From the NCBI GenBank assembly GCA_016931555.1, contig JAFGEM010000065.1, forward strand, positions 1-17,351: a stretch of 17,351 nucleotides of DNA. The letters run 5' to 3'. Below are positions 6,465 to 12,296 of the stretch, piece after piece. The notes beneath the pieces were generated by a model. That model was not told where the DNA came from, did no database searches, and saw nothing but the letters and a program-made list of their open reading frames with translations. Source of the DNA: Candidatus Iainarchaeum sp. (GTDB taxonomy: Archaea; Iainarchaeota; Iainarchaeia; Iainarchaeales; GCA-2688035). The position numbers were made by a program, and so were the translations under genes. Each line of letters opens with the position of its first letter. The first letter of the stretch is position 1.

Positions 6465-7412
6465 ATGGGGAAGAAAATTAAGGAAATACAGGATTTGCCT
6501 GGAATAGGAACACAGGCAGCGGAAAAACTGATTCTGGCAGGATATAAAACAGTGGAAAGCATTGGAGTAGCAAGCCCTGCAGAGCTAATTGAAGTTGCCG
6601 GATTGGGGGAAGTCACTGCAAAAAAAGCAATAGGCGCCGCGCGCGAAGCGCTTGACATGGGATTTGAAAGCGCAGACAAAATTGCGGAAAGAAGGAAACT
6701 TGTCGGCAAAATAACCACAGGCAGCAAAGAACTCGATACAATGATTGGCGGAGGCATTGAAACAGGTAGCATAACAGAAATATACGGAAAATATGCCTCG
6801 GGAAAAACCCAGGTATGTTTTCAGACCGCAGTAACAGTGCAGCTGCCCGTTGAAAAAGGGGGTTTGGGCGGAGGCTGTTTATGGATTGACGCTGAAAACT
6901 CTTTCAGGCCAGAGAGAATTACTTCTATTGCAAAGGCAATGAAACTAAAGCCAGAGGACGTGCTGAAAAACATTATGGTGGCGCGCGCATACAATTCAGA
7001 CCACCAAACACTTTTATCGGAAAAAGCCAGTGACGTAGTAAAGGAAAAAAACATTAAACTGGTAATAGTAGACAGTTTAACCTCTCAATTCAGGTCTGAA
7101 TTCCTGGGAAGAGGCCAGTTGTCAGACAGGCAGCAAAAACTAAACAGGCACATGCGCCATTTGATGAAGCTGGCGGAAATGAGCAATGTTGCAGTTCTAG
7201 TAACAAACCAGGTAATGCAAAATCCCGGAATTTTGTTTGGCGACCCTACAACGCCTATAGGCGGAGAAATTGTTGCACACAACTCCAAAACAAGATTGTA
7301 CCTGAGAAAAAGCAAAGAAGACAAGAGAGTTGCAAAGCTTGTTGACTCCCCATCACTGCCCGACGGAGAAGCAATATTTAGAGTAACAGAAGACGGGCTA
7401 GTAGATGTGTAA
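6465..7412 (+). CDS. radA: DNA repair and recombination protein RadA
   Basis: The archaeal RecA/Rad51 recombinase; it forms filaments on single-stranded DNA and catalyses ATP-dependent strand exchange. The 315 residues have the full layout: a helix-hairpin-helix N-domain (about 8-62, DLPGIGTQAAEKL and VAGLGEVTAKKAI), the linker with the polymerisation motif FxxA (F67-E-S-A70), and the ATPase core. Walker A is GKYASGKT (108-115), the catalytic glutamate is E144 in the segment before FRPERI, and Walker B is LVIVD (199-203). Loop 2 follows (NPGILFGDPTTPIGGEIVAHNSKTR), and the C-terminus is DGEAIFRVTEDGLVDV. Length is near the family norm. Small deviations from common archaeal RadA are Ala in Walker A and AENSFRP where TEGTFRP is usual. 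The start is fixed by a perfect AGGAGG eight bases before the ATG. RPA, a likely partner, lies 1.9 kb upstream on the same strand. Confidence 0.97.
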   Translation: MGKKIKEIQDLPGIGTQAAEKLILAGYKTVESIGVASPAELIEVAGLGEVTAKKAIGAAREALDMGFESADKIAERRKLVGKITTGSKELDTMIGGGIETGSITEIYGKYASGKTQVCFQTAVTVQLPVEKGGLGGGCLWIDAENSFRPERITSIAKAMKLKPEDVLKNIMVARAYNSDHQTLLSEKASDVVKEKNIKLVIVDSLTSQFRSEFLGRGQLSDRQQKLNRHMRHLMKLAEMSNVAVLVTNQVMQNPGILFGDPTTPIGGEIVAHNSKTRLYLRKSKEDKRVAKLVDSPSLPDGEAIFRVTEDGLVDV

Positions 7413-7467
7413 AGCAACTGGAAAGCTACACTAGAAAATAGGCAAGCCAAAAAAAATATTGTAAAGC

Positions 7468-7722
7468 CTATTCAGTGACTTTGTAGACTATTGCCTTTCC
7501 CTTTACAGGCTGGGCAAGCTTTATTCCTATTGCCTGGCCTTTCTTTGCACTTTTTACAGGCTGCTTGTCAATCTGCATGCTGTCAACAACCTGCTCAAAT
7601 TCCCCCTCATGGGTTTCAACCGCTATTTTATCGCCCACTTTAAGGCCCCCTGAAAGCTCAAGGACACCCACGCCTATATGGTCAAAAAAATGCGTTACTT
7701 TACCAACCTCTGTTTTCGGCAT
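7468..7722 (-). CDS. Translation elongation factor-like small protein (EF-Tu domain 2-like beta-barrel)
   Basis: An 84-residue protein resembling domain 2 of EF-Tu/EF-1A without the GTPase domain. Seen: VGKVTHFFDHIGVGVLELSGGLKVGDKIAV (in residues 6-35), an early-barrel pattern in which GVGVLEL...LKVGDKI matches the translation-factor motif; then VDSMQIDKQPVKSAKKGQAIGIKL (46-69), which matches the V.SMQ....V..A..G...G motif; and a closing strand. Such free-standing proteins are known in archaea, usually annotated only as elongation factor-like; their role is not established. The ATG at 7722 has GGTGA as ribosome site about six bases upstream. It is divergent from the SRP RNA gene across a 62-base gap and convergent with radA (55 bases apart), so it probably forms its own unit. 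Confidence 0.8.
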   Translation of the reverse strand: MPKTEVGKVTHFFDHIGVGVLELSGGLKVGDKIAVETHEGEFEQVVDSMQIDKQPVKSAKKGQAIGIKLAQPVKGKAIVYKVTE

Positions 7723-7752
7723 TAAATCACCGCATAAAAGAGTGTATCAAAA

Positions 7753-7765
7753 GACTTAAAAAAAG
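7753..7765. promoter_or_regulatory. Promoter core between the SRP RNA gene and the EF-like gene
   Basis: GACTTAAAAAAAG is the A/T-rich core of the gap. On the plus strand it lies 20-32 bases before the expected 5' end of the SRP RNA (about 7785). On the minus strand it reads CTTTTTTTAAGTC and lies 31-43 bases before the ATG at 7722, leaving room for the GGTGA ribosome site. One box may serve both, or two overlapping boxes exist. Confidence 0.45.
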
Positions 7766-7784
7766 CTCCAACCCTAATTATTTT

Positions 7785-8029
7785 GGCTAGGCCGGGGCGG
7801 TAGCAGTGCCTTGTAACCGGAAATCTGCTTTATGCCGGAGCCGAAAACTGGGGAGAGGTTTAGTTAACTGGGAAAAGCCGCTTCTTGGACTGTGACCTTC
7901 TGTCTTCAAAGATCCTTTATTGGAGTGAACCCCGCCAGGTTCGGAAGAAAGCAACGGTAGCTTTTGTAAAGAATGCTTTGAAGGGCGCGGAAGCGAGAAA
8001 AAGACGCGAAAAACTTTTTTCAGCCTACT
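7785..8029 (+). ncRNA. ffs: Signal recognition particle RNA (7S, archaeal type)
   Basis: The RNA scaffold of the signal recognition particle, which targets membrane and secreted proteins. Seen: the archaeal 5' domain with GGCTAGGCCGGGG near 7785 and the conserved TGTAACCGGAAA block (about 7811-7822) followed by ATGCCGGAGCCGAA; and helix 8, the SRP54 binding site, at about 7925-7961 with GTGAACCCCGCCAGGTTCGG, the GGAAG internal loop and AGCAACGGTAGC. GGCT at the 5' end can pair with AGCC at 8022-8025 to close helix 1. Ends are estimates from this pairing. About 245 bases is short for an archaeal 7S RNA, which is often near 300. No open frame explains the conserved blocks. The secreted proteins in this window would be possible clients. 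Confidence 0.93.
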
Positions 8030-8091
8030 AAATCCATTCCCAGGAAGCCACTAAAAAACACTGGTTTTCCGCTTAAAAAAAAGGAAAAGCA

Positions 8092-8137
8092 TACAAAAAA
8101 AACCAATTTATACATAACTTGTTTTTGTGTTTGTACG
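8092..8137. repeat. Stem-loop repeat element, copy 2
   Basis: This resembles the element at 3141-3182: an A-rich left arm, a central TATACATAAC, and a T-rich right arm, with 18 identical bases at 8109-8126. The outer arms TACAAA and TTTGTA pair here, but the inner stem is less perfect than in copy 1. It lies between the SRP RNA and the lysine-rich protein gene. Confidence 0.5.
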
Positions 8138-8196
8138 CCAAAGGTTTAAAATGCATTCGCAGGGAAAAAATTAAAGCAGATAAAAACACAGGGAAA

Positions 8197-8206
8197 CTTT
8201 TAAATA
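8197..8206 (+). promoter_or_regulatory. TATA box of the lysine-rich protein gene
   Basis: CTTTTAAATA is an A/T-rich core about 39 bases before the ATG at 8245. Transcription starting near 8228 would leave a leader of about 17 bases containing the GGTGGA ribosome site. Confidence 0.5.
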
Positions 8207-8244
8207 TCAGGTAAAACAAGTAATAACAGACAATTGGTGGAGCA

Positions 8245-8538
8245 ATGGAATCAAAAAAATCAGTAAAGGACATCATAGAAGAAATGAGAAAAGAACTTAG
8301 AGAGGAAGAAAGCTCGGATTTAGAGCTTTTTATGCCTGCAACAATGAGGGAAGAAAGGAGCAGAAAGAGAGTAAAGAAAAGAACAGTAAAAAAGATAGGA
8401 AGAAAGGCAAAAAAAACAAAGAAAAAGCCGAAAAAAACAAAAATAAGGCAGGCGGCAGGCAAGAAAAGCAAGGCAAAGAAGGGCAAGAAAAATAAAAAAA
8501 AGCTGAAAAATAGCAAGAAAAAAGGAAAAAAACGCTGA
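8245..8538 (+). CDS. Small protein with a very lysine-rich C-terminal tail
   Basis: A 97-residue protein. Residues 1-30 form an amphipathic, charged helix (SVKDIIEEMRKELREEESSDLELF). From residue 36 on it is almost only Lys, Arg, Ala, Gly and Thr in short repeats (KKTKKKPKKTK, KKSKAKKGKKNKKK). Such tails occur in histone H1-like and other nucleic-acid-binding proteins, so DNA or RNA binding is a fair inference, but no family is recognised. The ATG has a GGTGGA ribosome site at 8237-8242. The stop lies in the palindrome TGATCA, whose other half is the stop of the convergent HPF-like gene. The basic tail is partly encoded by A-rich runs, so low complexity may inflate any database similarity. 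The gene follows the SRP RNA but has its own TATA box. Confidence 0.7.
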   Translation: MESKKSVKDIIEEMRKELREEESSDLELFMPATMREERSRKRVKKRTVKKIGRKAKKTKKKPKKTKIRQAAGKKSKAKKGKKNKKKLKNSKKKGKKR

Positions 8539-8859
8539 TCAGCCTTTTCTCTTCAAATAATTCAAAGACTCCCTCTCCAAAATCCTTAAAGCTGTTTGAA
8601 CTGCAGTCAAGAGTTTCCAATCATCTGCTTTTGCAAGAATTGTTTTCCCTGGAAGAGAAATTTTTGCATGAACACTGTGCCTTTTTCTCAACCCTTTAGC
8701 CCGAGAGTGCTTGAAATGCAAGTGCAACAAAACCTCGCCTTTGGCAATTTTTTCCAGCTTGTCATAACTCAAAAAAACACTTGACATTAGAATATCCTTG
8801 TCTATTTCATCAATCTCTGGGAGAGAAGAAAACTGGATATTCCTGTTTTTAACAGCCAT
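8539..8859 (-). CDS. HPF/RaiA-like (S30AE-type) ribosome-associated protein candidate
   Basis: A 106-residue protein. Residues 40-106 resemble the second half of the S30AE/HPF/RaiA fold: a strand GEVLLHLHFK, a basic turn (KGLRKRHSV), a second strand with HAKISLPGKTILAKADD (64-80), and a final amphipathic helix KLLTAVQTALRILERESLNYLKRK. The pattern strand, basic loop, strand ending in A-x-A-x-D-D, and long helix ending in basic residues is that of hibernation factors, which block the decoding centre of idle ribosomes. The N-terminal part is less typical. The frame opens at a GTG at 8868, but the ATG at 8859 is preferred: AAAGGTG lies seven bases upstream and overlaps the end of tpiA, whose stop is 12 bases before. 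It is therefore the second gene of a tpiA operon. Family assignment is by pattern only; a KH-like or other small alpha-beta fold is possible. Confidence 0.6.
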   Translation of the reverse strand: MAVKNRNIQFSSLPEIDEIDKDILMSSVFLSYDKLEKIAKGEVLLHLHFKHSRAKGLRKRHSVHAKISLPGKTILAKADDWKLLTAVQTALRILERESLNYLKRKG

Positions 8860-8871
8860 ACAAAACACCTT

Positions 8872-9552
8872 TCATTTGAAACCACTCACTAATTCGAGAA
8901 TTGCTTTTTTTGGGTCTTGGGAATTAACAATTTTGTTAGACACAAAAACACCTGAAGCGCCTAATTCAATTGCCTTTGAAACATCCAAAGCACTGTGAAT
9001 CCCCGCACCCGCAATAATCTCGATTTTGGGGGCAACTGCCTTTATTTCCTTTACAGCAGATTTTATCAACTCGGGGTTTACAGTGCTTATTGAAACATCA
9101 GACCTTGAAATTAACTCGGGAACCTCTATTGCAATAAAATCGGGCTTCTGGACAAGAGAGGCTATTTGCTTTGCGCGCTCCAAATTCTCTGCACAAACCA
9201 GTACCTTCAAAGAGTATTTTTTTGCTGTTTCAATTGTCTTCTGCAAAACAGAATCCTCAAGCTTGTGCTCAGCGTGATTCAAAATAACTCCGACAGCGCC
9301 TGCCTCTTTCACTGCGGGCGCAGAAATCCAGCCAGTGAATTTTCCGAATTCAACTGGATCAATATGCTGGGCAAAAACAGGGATTTTGCAGGATTTTGAC
9401 ACCAGCGCAATATCAGTTGCCTGAACAGCAACAACAATTGTCTTTTTTGCTTGTTTTGCAATTGCCTCTGCATGCTTTGACAGGGAAACCGCCTTTTTTC
9501 CGGAAGCAGGCTTATATGCCTTGAAATTAACAAAAAGAATTGGGAGCCTCAA
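8872..9552 (-). CDS. tpiA: Triosephosphate isomerase (archaeal short type)
   Basis: It interconverts dihydroxyacetone phosphate and glyceraldehyde 3-phosphate in central carbon metabolism; dihydroxyacetone phosphate is also the route to the glycerol 1-phosphate used by GGGP synthase in this window. Seen: the N-terminal NFKAY with catalytic K11, LNHAEHKL with catalytic H93, the loop-6 region IAIEVPELI with catalytic E143, the phosphate site GAGIHSALD (182-190) and GASGVFVSNKIV (198-209). At 226 residues it has the shortened archaeal form rather than the 250 residues of bacteria and eukaryotes. The start is a TTG at 9552: no ATG lies nearby, K11 is at the expected distance, and GGTG stands seven bases upstream. 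It heads an operon with the HPF-like gene and is divergent from the RelA/SpoT homologue across 72 bases. Confidence 0.95.
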   Translation of the reverse strand: MRLPILFVNFKAYKPASGKKAVSLSKHAEAIAKQAKKTIVVAVQATDIALVSKSCKIPVFAQHIDPVEFGKFTGWISAPAVKEAGAVGVILNHAEHKLEDSVLQKTIETAKKYSLKVLVCAENLERAKQIASLVQKPDFIAIEVPELISRSDVSISTVNPELIKSAVKEIKAVAPKIEIIAGAGIHSALDVSKAIELGASGVFVSNKIVNSQDPKKAILELVSGFK

Positions 9553-9579
9553 AAAAACACCAATAAAACAGAACAGAGA

Positions 9580-9591
9580 AGTATTTAAATT
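9580..9591. promoter_or_regulatory. Symmetric TATA box shared by tpiA and rel
   Basis: AGTATTTAAATT contains TATTTAAAT, which is nearly its own complement, and it is the only strong A/T core in the 72-base divergent gap. It lies 28-39 bases from the tpiA TTG (9552) and 34-45 bases from the rel ATG (9625). Both transcripts would have short leaders that still hold the GGTG and GGGGTG ribosome sites. Confidence 0.55.
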
Positions 9592-9624
9592 CTTGACTCT
9601 GGAAAAAATTTTTAGTGGGGTGCA

Positions 9625-11493
9625 ATGAGCGATAAGCTAGTTACTATTGAAAAGATACTGCGCACGGGAGAAAGCAGCAGCCAAAAAATTGACAAAAGCC
9701 TGATTAAATCCGCATATGATTTTGCCCTTGAAACGCACGGAGGAAATTTAAAGTCAGGCAGAATGCAGCATGTTCTCAATGTCGGCCTGCTAATGGCAAA
9801 AATCGGGGCAGACAAAGAAACAATAGCGGCAGGAATAATGCACGACACAATATTCAAGGGAGAAGTTGAAAAAGAAAAAATATGCGAAAAATTTGGAGAA
9901 GAAATCACAACAATAATCGAAGAGGCAACAAAAGGATTTGCAATAGAAGAAACAAACATTGGCCGGCTCTCTCCTGAACTGCTCTCAACAATTCTGCTTG
10001 CATCAGCAAAAGACATTAGAGCCATCTTTGTCATACTGGGATCAGCAGTAGACACCCTAAGCAGAGAAGGGCTGATAGATTACAGGGACGAAAAAGAATT
10101 TGCAAGAATGGCACTCAAAGTGCTTTCACCAATCTGCAACAAGCTCGAACTCAACACACTCAAATGGATGCTTGAAGACTCGGCATTAAAAGTGCTTGAA
10201 CCCGAAACATACCAAAAAATAAAAGAAACCATAGGAGAAAAAAGAGAAACAAGGGAAAAAGAGGCAAAACAAATCAAAAGAGAAATTAGGGAGCTGCTAA
10301 AAAAAGAAAAAGTAGAGGCAACAGTAACAGCAAGGCCCAAACACTTTTTTGCAATACAAAGAAAAATGAATTCCGGAAGAACATTTGAAAGCATAAAAGA
10401 CCTGTTAGGGGCAAGAATAATCTGCGACACCCCAAGGCAATGCTATGAAATTCTTGGGATAATACACTCAAACTACAAAATAATTCCGGAAGAATTTGAC
10501 GATTACATTGCAAACCCAAAAAAAAGCAGATACAAAAGCCTGCACACAGTAATAGACCACAAGGGAAAGCAAATAGAGGTCCAGATTAGGACCTGGGAAA
10601 TGCACTGGCAAAACGAATCAGGGATATCAGCACACTGGATGTACAAGGGAATAGTGCCAAACATTTACTTTGACCAAAAACTAAGCTGGGCACAGCGCCT
10701 TGTAGGCTGGCTCAGAACAAAAGAAAGCTCAAAAAAATTTTTGGAATCACTAAAATTCGATTTCGGGGAAAACAAAGTTTTTGTATTTACACCAAAAAAC
10801 CAGGTAATAGTCCTGCCAGAAAAATCCACAACACTTGATTTTGCATTTGCAATACACTCAGACCTTGGATTCAGATGCAAACGCACAAAAGTAAACGGAA
10901 AACCAGTTACAATAAACCATGTTCTTGAAAACGGAGACATAGTTGAAATAATTCCAGGACAGGCAGTACAGCCAAAGCGTGAGTGGCTGAATTTCGTTAA
11001 ATCAGAAAAAGCACGAACAAAAATAAGGCAAAAACTCGGAATAAAAACAACAGTCAAAAAAGCCCCTAAAAAAAAGCAGGCAATAAAAACCTCGAGCAAA
11101 AGCGTTAGAATAGCAAAATGCTGCAACCCGCTTCCAGGAGAGGAAATAATAGGAGTTAAGACTACAAAGAGAAAAATAATTGCCCACAAAATAGACTGCC
11201 CAAACACAAAAAAAATAACAAAAACAGTGCCTTTAAGCTGGGACATTGGAACAGGAAAAGATGTCACAATACAGTTAAAAGTAATTGCAAAAGAAACACC
11301 AAGCCTGCTGCCCGAATTATTGAATGCAATAACCACTGCGGGAGCAACAATAGCCTACACAAGCGCAAAAGCAAACAAAAGCAACATAGTAACAGCAAAC
11401 TTCAAAATAAAAATAAAACAAGCCAAACAATTCGAAAACGCCTTAAGAAAAATGCGTTCAATGCCCCAGGTAATAGAAGCAGAAAGAGCATAA
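9625..11493 (+). CDS. rel: Long RelA/SpoT homologue, (p)ppGpp synthetase with degenerate hydrolase domain
   Basis: A 622-residue protein with the full long-RSH layout. The HD hydrolase domain (about 25-190) keeps H49 and H73-D74, but the usual Glu-Asp after HDTV is F77-K78, and the conserved LADRLHN stretch reads LGSAVDT (138-144), so the later catalytic Asp and Asn are S140 and T144. Hydrolysis is probably lost. The synthetase domain (about 205-345) keeps RPKH (237-240), D259 and R264 in DLLGAR, FDDYIANPK, Y303 in YKSLHT, and E318 in EVQIRT, so pyrophosphate transfer from ATP to GDP/GTP is likely. The TGS domain follows (384-445, FVFTPK...LDFAFAIH), then the RIAKCC zinc-finger region (C499, C500, H521, C525) and a C-terminal ACT domain (about 546-622). 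In bacteria these C-terminal domains sense starved ribosomes. The ATG has GGGGTG at 9617-9622. Long RSHs are rare in archaea, so gene transfer from bacteria is possible; base composition looks like the neighbours. Confidence 0.93.
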   Translation: MSDKLVTIEKILRTGESSSQKIDKSLIKSAYDFALETHGGNLKSGRMQHVLNVGLLMAKIGADKETIAAGIMHDTIFKGEVEKEKICEKFGEEITTIIEEATKGFAIEETNIGRLSPELLSTILLASAKDIRAIFVILGSAVDTLSREGLIDYRDEKEFARMALKVLSPICNKLELNTLKWMLEDSALKVLEPETYQKIKETIGEKRETREKEAKQIKREIRELLKKEKVEATVTARPKHFFAIQRKMNSGRTFESIKDLLGARIICDTPRQCYEILGIIHSNYKIIPEEFDDYIANPKKSRYKSLHTVIDHKGKQIEVQIRTWEMHWQNESGISAHWMYKGIVPNIYFDQKLSWAQRLVGWLRTKESSKKFLESLKFDFGENKVFVFTPKNQVIVLPEKSTTLDFAFAIHSDLGFRCKRTKVNGKPVTINHVLENGDIVEIIPGQAVQPKREWLNFVKSEKARTKIRQKLGIKTTVKKAPKKKQAIKTSSKSVRIAKCCNPLPGEEIIGVKTTKRKIIAHKIDCPNTKKITKTVPLSWDIGTGKDVTIQLKVIAKETPSLLPELLNAITTAGATIAYTSAKANKSNIVTANFKIKIKQAKQFENALRKMRSMPQVIEAERA

Positions 11494-11555
11494 CAAAAAA
11501 AAGCTTGAGCAAAACAATTATTAACCAGAAGCTGGATTGTATTACTGGTGAAATA

Positions 11556-12296
11556 ATGAAAAGAATCAAAACAGGAATCAACGGATTGGATGAGCTAATT
11601 GAAGGCGGGTTTCCAGCAGGCCGAAGCACTCTTATAAGCGGAGGATGCGGAACAGGAAAAACAATATTCTGCATGCAATACATTTACCAGGGAGCAAAAA
11701 AATACAATGAACCCGGAGTTTACGTTACACTTGATGAACGCCCGGATTTGATAAGGGAGGATGTTTTAAGATTCGGCTGGGACATTAAAAAACTTGAAGA
11801 CCAGGAAAAGATACAAATTGTTGACGGCTCAATAGCAAAACTTGGATTGCCCTCAGAAGAAGAATACGCGCTCCCAGTAACAGGATATGATGTTGACAAA
11901 CTCCTCCTCGAAGTAATGCGCGTAATAAAAAGAATAGGGGCAGCAAGAGTAACAATCGATTCCATACCTGCTCTAGGATTCAACTTTGAAAACGAAAACG
12001 ACGTAAGAAAGGCAATACTAAAGCTTAGCTACATGCTAATGAGAAGCGGAGTAACCTCTGTAATGACCTCAGAAATAAGAGAAGGGGAAAACAGGTTTGG
12101 CAAATACAGTGTTGAAGAATACGTTGTTGACGGAGTCTTAGTTTTGCATTACATGGGCGTTGGGACACAAAGCAACAGGACAATGCACATAAGGAAAATG
12201 CGTGCAACAAAACACTCTGAAGACCTACACCCAATGCAGATAACAGAAAAAGGAATCAAAATCTCGAACATAGAAGAAGAATACAGCGAAGCCTAG
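11556..12296 (+). CDS. Single-domain KaiC-like RecA-superfamily ATPase
   Basis: A 246-residue ATPase of the archaeal KaiC-like family. Seen: the opening RIKTGINGLDELIEGGFPAG (residues 3-22), Walker A GGCGTGKT (29-36), LDERPD (59-64) at the catalytic glutamate position, Walker B VTIDS (132-136), and the late motif SVEEYVVDGVLVLHY (185-199). It has one such domain, so it is not a clock KaiC with two. Members are thought to act in signalling or switch roles; the specific partner is unknown. The frame is open to a TTG at 11505, but I choose the ATG at 11556: the family starts here and GGTGA lies at 11547-11551. It begins 62 bases after rel on the same strand, with an A/T-rich stretch near 11517-11524 that could be its own promoter. 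Its stop shares CTAG with the convergent surface-protein gene. Confidence 0.85.
   Translation: MKRIKTGINGLDELIEGGFPAGRSTLISGGCGTGKTIFCMQYIYQGAKKYNEPGVYVTLDERPDLIREDVLRFGWDIKKLEDQEKIQIVDGSIAKLGLPSEEEYALPVTGYDVDKLLLEVMRVIKRIGAARVTIDSIPALGFNFENENDVRKAILKLSYMLMRSGVTSVMTSEIREGENRFGKYSVEEYVVDGVLVLHYMGVGTQSNRTMHIRKMRATKHSEDLHPMQITEKGIKISNIEEEYSEA

Larger units (their letters stand above)
8030..8244 (+). other. Non-coding gap after the SRP RNA
   Basis: This 215-base gap holds no supportable gene. It contains a weak TTTTCC...GGAAAA inverted repeat just after the SRP RNA (about 8064-8088), the second copy of the stem-loop repeat at 8092-8137, and a TATA-like box at 8197-8206 for the following gene. 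A run of A residues around 8075-8083 would be T-rich on the minus strand. I see no box C/D or tRNA-like signal. Confidence 0.5.

Noticed and set aside
6425..7751. Shared motif TAAAAGAGTGTxTCAAA at 6425-6441 and 7735-7751
   Set aside because: A 17-base match with one mismatch is about what chance gives in an AT-rich 17-kb window on both strands, and the orientation relative to the genes differs.
8073..8516. Phe-rich hydrophobic minus-strand frame resembling a membrane protein
   Set aside because: It is the complement of the lysine-rich gene; AAA and AAG runs read as Phe and Leu on the other strand.
10665..11336. 223-codon minus-strand open frame inside rel
   Set aside because: Antisense shadow of the TGS and zinc-finger coding region; its hydrophobic composition follows from the Lys- and Ile-rich sense strand.
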